In this document: piece after piece, positions 6,727 through 16,200 of the stretch
Layout: each line of letters starts with the position of its first letter
How positions within the stretch are numbered: the stretch's first letter is position 1
Assembly (NCBI GenBank): GCA_050734185.1
Contig: JBOHUE010000045.1
Location: forward strand, 1-24,925
DNA length: 24,925 nt
Reading direction: 5' to 3'
Source of the DNA: JAFALX01 sp050734185
GTDB taxonomy: Bacteria; Chloroflexota; Dormibacteria; Aeolococcales; Aeolococcaceae
Made by a program: the position numbers and the translations under genes
The notes under the pieces: model-generated
Database searches by the model: none
Seen by the model: only the letters and a program-made list of their open reading frames with translations
Told to the model about the DNA's origin: nothing

Positions 6727-7068
6727 ATGACGTCCACGGAGCTCGCCGCCGCGATCGCGGAGGCCGCCGCCGACAAGAAGGCTCGTGACGTCGTCGTCCT
6801 CGACATCCAAGGCCGTACCACGATCGCGGACTACTTCGTCATCTGCGAGGGCGACACCGACCGGCAGGTACGTGCCATTGTTGACAGTATCGCGGAGGCG
6901 TGTGCGCGCGCCGGCGTGCGTGCGCTGCGCAAGGCCGGCGTTGACGACGCATCCTGGGCGTGCCTCGACCTCGACTCCGTGATCGTGCACGTCTTCCTTC
7001 CTGGGGAACGCACTTTCTATGACCTCGAGTCGCTGTGGGGCGCGCCCGCGCGGCAGTCGACCGGCTGA
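6727..7068 (+). CDS. rsfS: Ribosomal silencing factor RsfS
   Basis: 113 residues. RsfS binds uL14 on the 50S subunit and blocks subunit joining during starvation. Family blocks visible: VLDIQGRTTIADYFVICEG, DRQVRAIVDSI, then W-LDL and VIVHVFLPGERTFYDLESLW. The usual W-LDYGD is WACLDLDSV here, a mild variation. Start ATG 6727 is placed just after nadD; in-frame ATG 6691 inside nadD would add an unconserved 12 residues. Position after nadD is the standard one. Confidence 0.94.
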   Translation: MTSTELAAAIAEAAADKKARDVVVLDIQGRTTIADYFVICEGDTDRQVRAIVDSIAEACARAGVRALRKAGVDDASWACLDLDSVIVHVFLPGERTFYDLESLWGAPARQSTG

Positions 7069-7072
7069 GTCG

Positions 7073-7078
7073 TATACT
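7073..7078 (+). promoter_or_regulatory. -10 box of a leaderless transcript (TATACT)
   Basis: TATACT, 5 of 6 matches to TATAAT, lies just after the rsfS stop and 8 nt before the ATG at 7087. Transcription would start at or next to the start codon. No -35 or Shine-Dalgarno is evident. Confidence 0.6.
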
Positions 7079-7086
7079 CGGCGCCC

Positions 7087-7497
7087 ATGCCGGTCCGTAC
7101 CTGGCTCAAGCAGACTCTGCCGCCGAACACAGTTGATAGCCTTCGGACGGTGCGCCACGCGTCCGCTCAGGCGCTCGCCGGGGCCGACCTCTGGCAGCTC
7201 CGGTTGGACCTCGAGCGTCGCATCGAGGATCGGCTCCGGGAGACCGAGGCTGTGCATGACGAGCGGATCATGGCCGCGATTCGCGAGGAGCTCGCCGCCG
7301 AGCTGGACCGCTGGAGCGAGGATCTGATGGACCGCATGGACATCCTGCTCGGCGCATCGAACCGGCTTGTCGCCTCGTTCGGGGAGCGGGTCACCGAGCT
7401 GGAGCGGCGCCTCGCCGCCCTCACAGAGGACGGGGCGAACGGCCACGCGACCGCCGAGACCACGGTCGCCGCGTCACTCGGCCGGCTCGGGGCCTGA
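7087..7497 (+). CDS. Small coiled-coil protein of unknown function
   Basis: 136 residues, no signal peptide or membrane segment. From about residue 35 to 115 the sequence is a heptad-rich, strongly charged helix (LRLDLERRIEDRLRETE, IREELAAELDRW, VTELERRLAALTED), predicted coiled coil. The N-terminus (WLKQTLPPNTVDSLRTVRHA) may be a short amphipathic or docking segment. It has its own TATACT promoter. Its 3' end overlaps the convergent FkbM methyltransferase gene by 24 bp. That methyltransferase also ends in a coiled coil, so the two could interact, but this is speculation. Family not recognised. Confidence 0.7.
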   Translation: MPVRTWLKQTLPPNTVDSLRTVRHASAQALAGADLWQLRLDLERRIEDRLRETEAVHDERIMAAIREELAAELDRWSEDLMDRMDILLGASNRLVASFGERVTELERRLAALTEDGANGHATAETTVAASLGRLGA

Positions 7498-8409
7498 GGG
7501 CCGCAGGAGTTCCACTTCGCGCGTCAGTCGCGCGAGCTCCTTCGACTCTGCGACGCGGTGCGCCCGCTCCTCTTGCAGCGCGTCGCTCAGCCTGTGGTAG
7601 CGCTGCTGCAGACTCTCGAAGGAACGGATCAGTGCTCGCTGTCGCGTCGTGTCGTCACCGCCATCCGCGGGCGCGGCCAGCAGTGAGGCCACCTGGGCCT
7701 CAAGGATGTCCACGCGGAGCTTCCATGGGTACGGCTCGAAAATGTCGAGAATATTCACCGGCGCGTGCAGCGACTCCAGGAGCTCGGGCTCCTGCCGTCG
7801 CACGTACCAGCGGTTCAGGCCATCGAACTGCGCGAACACGTAGCCGGCAGCGAGGAGTATGGGTTCCCACGACGCATGCGACGGACGCGTGCTCAGCGGT
7901 TCTGTCGCCTCGACGACAACGATGCGCGGCTGCCACCGGTCCCAGTCCGCTCCGGCGAGCACTGCTCGCTCGTGGCCCTCGACATCCACTTTGAGAAAAC
8001 TGATCGGGGTACCCGGGTCGCAGTGCTCCGCACACACCGCGGCGAGCGTAGTGACCGTGACCGGTTGCTCGCCGCTGATCTCGTAGAGCTCGCCGAACCG
8101 CCGCGCCTGCGTGTCATTGATGGTCGCCACCCCGTCGCCAATGGACAGGCCGTACAGGATCGCGGTGCCGCGCTGATCTGACAGCGCGACCTGGAGATTG
8201 ATGTCGCGTGGTCGCGCCTCACGCAGCTTGGCTGCATACGCCGGCTGCGGCTCGATGTTGATGCCGTGCCAGCCGCGATCGTAGAAGTGACGCGTGACAC
8301 TGTCGATCGTCGGGTCGTACGCGCCGGCGTCGATGTAGATGCCGACCTCGGTGCCGGCGAGCGCTCGCGCCAGCAGGACGTCCTCGCGGTTCTGCGCGTA
8401 CGAGATCAC
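7474..8409 (-). CDS. FkbM-family SAM-dependent methyltransferase with C-terminal coiled coil
   Basis: 311 residues. FkbM enzymes O-methylate sugars or polyketide hydroxyls using S-adenosylmethionine. The fold is visible in ISYAQNREDVLLARAL, the SAM-binding YIDAGAYDP strand-loop, the acidic GINIEPQP, and the family motif FLKVDVEGHERAVL. Residues about 245-305 form a coiled coil (SLQQRYHRLSDALQEERA). GTG 8409 is chosen because it forms a GTGA overlap with the stop of the upstream megagene, so the two are co-translated; further in-frame starts upstream lie inside that gene. The methylated substrate is probably the glycan made by the adjacent glycosyltransferase modules. Confidence 0.85.
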   Translation of the reverse strand: MISYAQNREDVLLARALAGTEVGIYIDAGAYDPTIDSVTRHFYDRGWHGINIEPQPAYAAKLREARPRDINLQVALSDQRGTAILYGLSIGDGVATINDTQARRFGELYEISGEQPVTVTTLAAVCAEHCDPGTPISFLKVDVEGHERAVLAGADWDRWQPRIVVVEATEPLSTRPSHASWEPILLAAGYVFAQFDGLNRWYVRRQEPELLESLHAPVNILDIFEPYPWKLRVDILEAQVASLLAAPADGGDDTTRQRALIRSFESLQQRYHRLSDALQEERAHRVAESKELARLTREVELLRPSGPEPAE

Positions 8410-11400
8410 GACTGCACTCCGGAGACGGCGCGGGTTTCGCGCCACCAGGCTGCAGCCGCCCGCACGAGAGGCTCGTCGTCGCTGCTGAGGCGGTCAAGCG
8501 TCGCGGTAACGTCCTCGAGGGCGAGCACGTCGGGATGCAGATCGCGAGCGACACGCGCAGCCGAGGCGCGGCAGTCGGCGTTCCAGATGCGTGACTCGGC
8601 GATCAGGCGGGCGACGAGCTCGCGCTCGCTGATCGGCGGTTCGACGCGCCAGCCCGGCAGGTGGTGGACGCCCTGCTTGGCGGCCAGCACATCCATCACG
8701 GTGGTGACCTGCACCTCGTCGGCGCGCCGGCGCATCAGTCGCTTCGTGTCCACGTTGTAGACGACGTAGCCATACGCCTCGAGGAGCGCGACGAGATCCG
8801 CGGTCGTGCGTCCGTACGCCGCCAGCGTGAAGGGACAGCACTCCACCAGCAGGAACGGTGCGTCGGCACGCGCGGCGAGCACCGGAAGGCCACGCACCAC
8901 GTCGAAGTCAGCACCCTCGACGTCGATCTTGACGAGGTCGAGGCGCTCGATGTGCTCGGACTCGATGAGCGCGTCGACGGTGGTGATCGGCACCTGGATG
9001 GCGCCATCGACCTGGCCGTCGACAAGCTGCCCGTGGCAGCCGTGGGGCACGAACGCGGCCTCGCCGACGTGGTCGCCGACAGCCGTGGGCACGACTCGCA
9101 GCCGGTCGGCGACGCCGCTGAGCCTCGCGCTCATGCCGAGGAGCGTGGCATTCTCAGCCTCCGCCTCCACGCTGATCACGCGCCGTCCCGCCGCAGCTAC
9201 CGGCAGCGAGATGCTGCCAATGTTGGCCCCAAGATCGAGAAAGAGCCCTCCCTCGGGAACCAGCGCGAGCACCAGCTCGGTGAGGTTCGTGTTGACCTCG
9301 GCGCCGCTGCCGGCGAGGAACACGGCGCTGATGATGTCGTCGGCGTCCTCCTTGACGACAACTGTGTACGGGGGCGTGATGGTGGAGTCGATGGGACACG
9401 CCACGGTCTTGCCCGCCGTCGCGGTGACCATCGGCGCCGCGAACGCGGGCATCGGGCCATACACACCAGCCTGGGGAAGCGAGGCTTCCTGGAGATCGAC
9501 GCTGATGCCCGCGGCCGCCACGCCCGCATCGGCGATCAGCACCCCCATGCGTTGTTCGGCGGCGTCCCGCCGGCGTTCGAGCGCATGGATCTGTTGAAGC
9601 AACGCCGCCGCGCGCGTGGGAGGGCCGGTGGCCGCTGCGACACTCGCTCGAAGTGCAGGCGTGGGCCGGGCCCAGGAATTGTCGGCAACCGGATGGACCG
9701 GCGCCCGGCGCAGTGCGACGTGCACGGACGTGAAGCGCTTGCCTTCGTACTCCATGACGATATGGGGCATGTCCCAGCACGCCCAGTCAGGGAGATGGCG
9801 AGTCTGCGATTGCTCTGTGAACCGCGCGTGGCGGTCGGTGACGGCCACCACGATTGGGCGCGACGTGCCGAGCGTCCAGTGTGAGACCGACCCATCGAAT
9901 TGGTCGACCGCTTCGAGTCCGCTGGCCTCCACGATGTAACGCTGGAGCTCCGCCGGCGAGAGCAGCAACGTGCCCGGGAACGACGACCCGTCCCCGCCGG
10001 CATCGCGGTCCAGGAGGAGCTCCGTCGAGAGCGTGAGGATGCCGCCGGGCTTCAATACGCGTCCCATCTCGTACGCCGCAGCTGCGATCGTCTGCAGGTC
10101 ACCGAAATGCTCGATGGAGCCCGAGCTGAAGATGGCGTCGAATGCTGCGTCGGGGAAGTCGAGAACACGTGCGTCCATGTGCTGAACCGTCAGGCGATCG
10201 GCATCGAAGGCGAAGGGTGCCAACCCGGCGGGACGTGTGAGCATCGTCGTCGGTGCCGTCGTTTCCCACGCACCCGGCTCGAGGTAGCGGTCGACGGCGA
10301 CGACCTCACCGACGTGGCGGGTCAGATAGAAGATCGTGTCCTCGGTGCCCGCACCCACCCCGAGCACCCTCGCGTCAGGGCGCAGCGCGCCGTGGTCTGC
10401 GAGGGTGCGCACCGCCATGGACACCTCCCAATCCTTCCGGTGCTCGTACCCGTTGGGGAAGCCTTCACCGAAGGCGCGCCGCTTGTGGGCGCAGACGTCG
10501 CGAATGACGGGATGCAGACTCGGATGCGCGAAGTCCTCGAGCTCGCACACCTTGCTGTACGAAAGCGGTCCGCTGCGCGGCCGTGGGCGCCCAGAGCCGG
10601 CAGTCACGGTCGCGGCGGTGCGGGGCGCGGTGTCGCGCGGGGGACGCCGCCCTGCGTGCTCCCGGATCAGGGTGAGATAGCTCTGGACCATCGGCCCAAG
10701 TTGAGCGGTGTCCTCATAGTGAGCCCGCGCCGCACGTTCGATGTGTGCTCGGCGCGCAGCGTCACCGGCCAGAGACGTCAGCGCCTCGACGAGGGTCGTG
10801 TCACCGCGTGGTGTCATCGCGACGCGGATGCACGCCGAGTCCGGCACTGACCGCGAAGCGGGCGAGTCACCCATGACGACGCAGCGGCCCGTCGCGAGTG
10901 CGCGGAGCACGATGTCGGGAAGGACCGTCCCCACCTGAGCTCCCGGCAGCACGACCACGTCGCACGCCGCCAGGTGTGCTTCAAGGGATTCGCGAGGAAC
11001 GTCGACCGTCACCCGCACTGCGCCGCTGACCCCGAGGCGCTCCACCAGCTTGTGCACCGCGGCATCGTCGGCGACGTTCAGCGTCGCGCGGAGAATGATG
11101 AGCAACGCCTCGACCCCCGCGCCCTGCAAGGCGGCGAGCGCTGTCAACGCCGGTTCGATGTCGTCCATTGACGCATCGGTGCCGGGAACGACGACCAGGA
11201 ACACATCGCGTTCAAGGTCGAGAAACGCGCGCGCGGCAACGCGGTCGATGTCAAGGCCGTCTCGCTGTGGGTCGAGAACGCCCTGCGGGATCACCGTGCT
11301 GCGGCCGGCGTGGGGATAGCGCTGGAGCAACTCGCGCGCGAGGTCCGGCGTGACCGTGACGCACGCCGCGGCCGTGTCGACGATGTGGCCGAGCATTGGA

Positions 11401-13130
11401 TGCTCGTCGAGGAACCTGAGCTCAGCGTCTCGCCGACCGCGTACAGGAAGCTCCCGGATGCGATCGAGCTCGCGCGCCGCGCGTTCGCCTTCGAGCGCAT
11501 CGAGTTCGAGCCGGAAGCGCTGCGCGCCGTCGTGGCGAGCCAAGCGGTCCTCGCGCACGGCGAGGCTCCAGCGCAGATCGTGCAGCACGACGACGCCAGG
11601 GTGGCTCAGCATCGCCGCTTCCATGTACGCCTGCGACCGCGATGCACCGACCTCGTAGACGGTGACGTCGAATGGACGCTTCTGCGAAGTGCGGTCGAGA
11701 TCCGAGGAGTGGTGGACGGTGACCGCACTCAACAGACGCGTCGGGGGCACGACATCGTCGTCGACGAAGAGGTCGAGGTGCAGGTCCGGCTCGGCACTCA
11801 ACGCCGTCAGCAGGTCGTCGGTGTGGTTCGCGTTCGGGGCGTCCTGCGGCGGAACCGCTGACCAGAACGCGACACGGATCACGGTGCGCGGCTCCCGCGG
11901 AGGGGTCAACGGCGTCCGTTCGTAGCAGCGAAGCGTGGTACGCCCGAGCTCTTCCGGGGTGAAGCGCGCTGCCTGCGCGATGCCGCACAGGCGTAGATCG
12001 TCGCGCCGCTCGCTGTCGTGAAGGAGCAGGTCGATGGCGCGTGTCAGCCCAACCTCGTCGTCCGAGTCGACCAGCACGGCGGCGTCGCCGGCGGTCTCCG
12101 GCAGCGCCGATCGTGTCGTCGTGATGACCGGCGCACCGCAGCGCATCGCTTCTGCCACGGGGAGCCCGAAGCCCTCGTTGTGGGACGGGTGCACGGTGAT
12201 CGTGGCGCGGTTGTACAGAGCCGCGAGCTCGTCGTTCGACACCCTGCCGGTGATGACGAGGTCACGACCGATCTGCAACTGGCTGGCGAGCCACTCCAGC
12301 CCCTCCAGGTCGCCGCCGGAAAGGTGCCCCGCGACGACGAGAGGAAAGCGTTCTCTCGTCGCAGCGGGGAGGCCGGCGTACGCCGGAAGCAGCGTTGTGA
12401 GGTTCTTGCTGTAGTGAAGGTCGGTGACGCACAGCACGTACTCGTCGGGAACGTGGACGCGGCGACGCGACCGCAGCCGCGTGGGATGCTCGAGCGATCG
12501 GATGATCGTGAGCGCAACGCCGGGTGGCAGCGGACGGAAGCACTGCGAGATCGCTGGAGGCGTGATGTCGACTCGGTCCTGCGGCACGCCGAGGTGCTCG
12601 ACGACGTCAGCCGCGGTGGCATGTGAGATCGCTGCGATGCGCGTGGCCTGCTCGAGGAAGAGCAACCGCTGCTCGTAGGTCTCGCGTTCGGCAGGATCTG
12701 GCAGATAGTGCGCGGGATAGAGGAGCGGGATCAGGTCATACGCGGTGGCGACATACGGACAGACATCGAACCCGGGCATGACTTCGCAGACAGGCATTGC
12801 CGGGCTTGTGGCGTGATAGAGGTCAAGGCCCAATCCGTCGAGCCACCGCTGGTAGACGCTGAACCGGGCGAGCACAGTGCGCATGTTGCTGTCCTCGCGC
12901 AACCGAAGATCGAGGTCGTCCGGAGCGCAGACGACGTGCGCGTTTGGCGCCATCCGGATCTCGGCGTGGATGGCATCAACATCAGCGCCCGAATCACAGA
13001 GCAACAGGTAGGTGTTGTCGCTGTCGAGGGTGAGGACCGACAGCAGCTGTTCCTGCGTGAATCGAGGGATACCTCGAACCATGCCGTAACGCCCGACCGC
13101 CAGGAAGCGGAAGTCCAGACCGATGCGCAC
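8406..13130 (-). CDS. Giant fusion: two GT4-like glycosyltransferase modules, class I methyltransferase, FkbM methyltransferase
   Basis: 1574 residues from GTG 13130. Module 1 (1 to about 410) is a GT-B/GT4 glycosyltransferase with VCVTDLHYSKN-type donor region and the E-x7-E signature HNEGFGLPVAEAMRCG near 319. Module 2 (about 425-790) has a second GT-B outline but its donor site reads LPGAQVGTVLPDIVLRAL, without the two Glu, so it may be non-catalytic. Module 3 (about 815-1130) is a SAM methyltransferase: VLGVGAGTEDT near 923, VVAVDRY, SSGSIEHFGD and EMGRVLKPGG. Module 4 (about 1245-1500) is FkbM-type, with LDLGANIGS near 1298 and LVKIDVEGADFDVV near 1400. A helical tail follows. GTG 13130 matches the start of the divergent paralogue; ATG 13172 has AGGAG upstream but lies in the putative -10 box. 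Cytoplasmic; probably assembles and methylates a surface glycan. Confidence 0.88.
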   Translation of the reverse strand: MRIGLDFRFLAVGRYGMVRGIPRFTQEQLLSVLTLDSDNTYLLLCDSGADVDAIHAEIRMAPNAHVVCAPDDLDLRLREDSNMRTVLARFSVYQRWLDGLGLDLYHATSPAMPVCEVMPGFDVCPYVATAYDLIPLLYPAHYLPDPAERETYEQRLLFLEQATRIAAISHATAADVVEHLGVPQDRVDITPPAISQCFRPLPPGVALTIIRSLEHPTRLRSRRRVHVPDEYVLCVTDLHYSKNLTTLLPAYAGLPAATRERFPLVVAGHLSGGDLEGLEWLASQLQIGRDLVITGRVSNDELAALYNRATITVHPSHNEGFGLPVAEAMRCGAPVITTTRSALPETAGDAAVLVDSDDEVGLTRAIDLLLHDSERRDDLRLCGIAQAARFTPEELGRTTLRCYERTPLTPPREPRTVIRVAFWSAVPPQDAPNANHTDDLLTALSAEPDLHLDLFVDDDVVPPTRLLSAVTVHHSSDLDRTSQKRPFDVTVYEVGASRSQAYMEAAMLSHPGVVVLHDLRWSLAVREDRLARHDGAQRFRLELDALEGERAARELDRIRELPVRGRRDAELRFLDEHPMLGHIVDTAAACVTVTPDLARELLQRYPHAGRSTVIPQGVLDPQRDGLDIDRVAARAFLDLERDVFLVVVPGTDASMDDIEPALTALAALQGAGVEALLIILRATLNVADDAAVHKLVERLGVSGAVRVTVDVPRESLEAHLAACDVVVLPGAQVGTVLPDIVLRALATGRCVVMGDSPASRSVPDSACIRVAMTPRGDTTLVEALTSLAGDAARRAHIERAARAHYEDTAQLGPMVQSYLTLIREHAGRRPPRDTAPRTAATVTAGSGRPRPRSGPLSYSKVCELEDFAHPSLHPVIRDVCAHKRRAFGEGFPNGYEHRKDWEVSMAVRTLADHGALRPDARVLGVGAGTEDTIFYLTRHVGEVVAVDRYLEPGAWETTAPTTMLTRPAGLAPFAFDADRLTVQHMDARVLDFPDAAFDAIFSSGSIEHFGDLQTIAAAAYEMGRVLKPGGILTLSTELLLDRDAGGDGSSFPGTLLLSPAELQRYIVEASGLEAVDQFDGSVSHWTLGTSRPIVVAVTDRHARFTEQSQTRHLPDWACWDMPHIVMEYEGKRFTSVHVALRRAPVHPVADNSWARPTPALRASVAAATGPPTRAAALLQQIHALERRRDAAEQRMGVLIADAGVAAAGISVDLQEASLPQAGVYGPMPAFAAPMVTATAGKTVACPIDSTITPPYTVVVKEDADDIISAVFLAGSGAEVNTNLTELVLALVPEGGLFLDLGANIGSISLPVAAAGRRVISVEAEAENATLLGMSARLSGVADRLRVVPTAVGDHVGEAAFVPHGCHGQLVDGQVDGAIQVPITTVDALIESEHIERLDLVKIDVEGADFDVVRGLPVLAARADAPFLLVECCPFTLAAYGRTTADLVALLEAYGYVVYNVDTKRLMRRRADEVQVTTVMDVLAAKQGVHHLPGWRVEPPISERELVARLIAESRIWNADCRASAARVARDLHPDVLALEDVTATLDRLSSDDEPLVRAAAAWWRETRAVSGVQS

Positions 13131-13170
13131 TGCGGAAAAGTCCCACTGGAGGTGAAATCGCCGAGCGCGC

Positions 13171-13176
13171 ATCTTA
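13171..13176 (-). promoter_or_regulatory. -10 box for the minus-strand megagene
   Basis: TAAGAT on the minus strand, 40 nt before GTG 13130. It is the mirror partner of TACGAT at 13189. A start near 13164 would give a leader of about 33 nt. Confidence 0.4.
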
Positions 13177-13188
13177 CTCCTCGGGCGC

Positions 13189-13194
13189 TACGAT
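13189..13194 (+). promoter_or_regulatory. -10 box for the plus-strand megagene
   Basis: GC-TACGAT, the same hexamer as in the maf promoter, 39 nt before GTG 13234. It is separated from the opposing TAAGAT box by only 12 bp, so the two polymerase footprints must overlap. Confidence 0.45.
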
Positions 13195-13233
13195 GCGGCC
13201 TCCGTCCGCCGTCACCGAGAGTGAAACACTTCA

Positions 13234-16200
13234 GTGCGCATCGGCCTCGACCTTCGCGTCCTCTCTGTCGGGCGACAGAACGTGGTTCGTGGCATCCCGC
13301 GCTTCACCCAGGAGCAGCTGCAGTCCGTACTGTCGCTCGACCGGGACAACACGTACCTGCTGCTGTGCGACCCGGGAGACGACATCGGTGCCATCCGTCC
13401 CGAGATTCGCGCTGCACCCAACGCGCACGTCGTCTGCGCTCCCGAGGCGTCACCGAGGGCGTTCACTGCGAGCGACGACACGCGCACCCTGCTCGCCAGG
13501 TACAGCGCGTACCAGCGCTGGATCGAGGGGCTGCACCTCGACCTCTATCATTCGACGTGTCACTTCTGGGTGAGCAGGTTGATCCTGCCCGGCTTCGACG
13601 CGTGCCCGTATGTCGTCACGGCGTACGACCTGATTCCACTGCTGTACCCCGCACAGGTGTCCGGCGAAGCGCTCGAGGCCTATCAGCGCGGCCTGCTGTT
13701 CCTTGAACAGGCGACGCGCGTCGCTGCGATCTCCGAAGCGACCGCGGGAGCGCTGGTCGAACACGTCGGGGTGCCTCGGGACCGCATCGATCTGACTTTG
13801 CCGGCGGTTTCGCCGTGCTTTCGCCAGCTGCCTGGCGACATCACGCGATCCATCCTTGCATCGCTGCAGCATCCGTCGCGACGCTCATCGCGGCGCCGCG
13901 TGCGCATCCCTACCGACTACATCCTGAGCGTCACCGACCTTCACTACACCAAGAACCTCTACACGCTGCTCGCCGGTTATGCGCAGCTCCCGGCCGCCAC
14001 TCGCTCGCGCTTTCCGCTCGTCATCGCAGGACAGCAGGCACCCGGTCACGTGGAGTTGGTGTACCAGCGCGCGCGCGCGCTCGACATCGAGCGTGACGTC
14101 ATCCTCACCGGACGTGCGTCGGATCACGAGCTCGTGGGGCTGTACAACGGCGCGACAATTGTGGTGAACCCCTCGCACCACGAGGGGTTCGGACTCACGG
14201 TTGCCGAAGCCATGCGTTGCGGAACACCCGTGATCACGACCACTCGGTCGGCGCTTCCCGAGGTGACGGCGGACGCGGCGCTGTTGGTCGACTCCGAGGA
14301 TGCGTCTGCATTCGCCGTCGCCATGGCCACGCTGCTGCGCGATAGCGGGCTGCGTGACGAGCTACGCAGCCGCGGGCTCGTCCAAGCTGCACGCTACACC
14401 GTCGACGCTCTGGGTCACGCGACACTCGACTTGTACCAGCGTGCCCTTTCGCCCGCTTCAAGGAGCGCAGGCCAGATCCGTGTCGCGCTCTGGTCATCGG
14501 TCGCGCCGCAGGCGGGCACAGCCGCGGCGACCGCCGGCGACGTGATCAGCGGGCTCTCATCGACGCCGGGAGTGCAGCTCGATGTCTTCGTCGACGACGG
14601 CGTCATGCCGTCGCTCGATGTGATGCGCACGGCGCGCGCGCACCACTGGTCCGACTTCGATCGCTGTACCCGGAAGGCGCCGTATGACGCCGTCATCTAC
14701 GAGCTCGACACCTCGCCGTTCCAGCCTCGCGTTGCGTCGGCGGTGCTCGAGGCCCCGGGGATTGTCGTGCTGCGCGATGCAGAGGCGGCCGATGCGAAGC
14801 TCGTGGACGCCGCGACGTGCTGCCTCATGTTCGACCCGGACGCGGCCACGCGGCTGCAGCGGCGTCACCCCAACGCCGATGTCCGCGTGATACCGGGCGG
14901 GGTTTGCGACCCCCGTCGTGACGGCCTCGGTTTCGACCGTTTCACGGCGCGCGGATATCTCGATCTCCTGCCCCGCGACTTCGTCATCGTCGCACCGAGT
15001 CCGCCGGAATCGGCGGCGGAGATCAGCACACTCGTGGCGGCGCTGGCCGACCTGCGACGGGCGGGCTCAGACGCCGTGCTCGCCGTGGTCGGGCCGGCTC
15101 CAGAGGTAACGGTGTCGGCGCTGCGGTCGCGCGCCGCGCGGCTCGGGATCGCCGATGCGGTTCGGGTCACCGGGCCCGTGTCGCCACTCGTCTTCGACGC
15201 CTATCTGACCGCGTGTGACGTGGTCGTCGTGCTCGGCGGCGCCAAAGAAACCACGACGCCGGCGGCGCTGCTGCGTGCGTGTGCCGCAGGATGCTGTGTC
15301 CTGGTCAGCGACAGTCCCGGGTGGGTCGCGCTGCCCGACTCCGCGTACGTCCGCCTGCAAACGCCGCACGACCGCGCCGGCGTCGGCGCGGCGCTTGCCG
15401 CTCTCGCAGCTGACCCGCAACGGCGGCATGATCTCGAGCGCGCTGCGCGCGCGCACTACGAGGCGACGGCCACGCTCGACCGGATGGTCGACGGGTACAT
15501 GCACGCGATACGCGACAAGGCCGCACGTGGCCCGGTGTTTCCGGTCCCAGCCGTCGCGAACGGACGGCACCCTGGTCGCGGTGGACGCCCGGCGCCGCGA
15601 GGCGGCCCACTTCCCTACAGCAAAACGTGTGAGCTGGAAGACTTTGCACACACCGATCTGCGCGATGTCGTCGCCGAGGTGGCTCCGCACAAGCGGGCGG
15701 TGTTCGGAGCAGGGTTTCCGAGCGGCTTCGAGCACCGTGATGACTGGGAAGCGGCGATGGCGGTACGAACACTCGCCGACCATGGATTGCTGCGGGAGGA
15801 TGCTCGGGTGCTCGGTGTATCCGAGCGCATCCAGGACTCATTCCTCTATCTGACACGTCATGTCGGTGAGGTGGTCGCGTTGCACCGAGCGGCCCCGCCG
15901 GACGCGACTGTGGCGTTCGCGTTCCGCCCTGAGCGGCTTACCGCGCGCCGCATGGGCGGTCGTGCGATCCGGTACCCGGACGAGTCCTTCGACGCGATCG
16001 TGCTCCGGCTGAGCGTCGACGGTTCGCGCGACGATCTGTACGCTGCAGCCGAGACGCTGTTCGAGATCGGCCGCGTGCTGAAGCCGGGCGGTGTGGTGTC
16101 GTGCTCAGCGGACATCCTCATCGCGTCGGATCCAGGAAGCGACGGGGCCACGCCGCCGGTCGGGGTGCTCACAGGCGGCGAGATCGAGCGGTACATCGTG

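Larger units (their letters stand above)
13131..13233. repeat. Centre of the inverted duplication between the two megagenes
   Basis: Reading outward from about 13182 in both directions gives similar sequence: a TAnGATGCG box, an AGTGnnAC segment and finally AGTGCGCATCGG containing each GTG start, with 44 and 45 nt from box to start. The two genes therefore diverge from a shared axis and the duplication seems to include the promoter and leader. No gene lies within. Confidence 0.6.

Noticed and set aside
8661..9884. 407-codon plus-strand open frame within the minus-strand megagene
   Set aside because: Opposite strand of the intact FkbM and methyltransferase modules; composition (His, Asp, Arg, Gly rich) is that of a shadow frame.
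13131..13172. ATG 13172 as the start of the minus-strand megagene
   Set aside because: It has AGGAG 4 nt upstream, but the extra 14 residues are not matched in the paralogue, codon use is poor, and the ATG overlaps the TAAGAT box that mirrors the paralogue's promoter. Kept only as an alternative.
14060..14085. GC dinucleotide run as a slippage or phase-variation tract
   Set aside because: The GCGCGCGCGCG run lies in a normally coding stretch of the glycosyltransferase module, is short, and is expected at this base composition.
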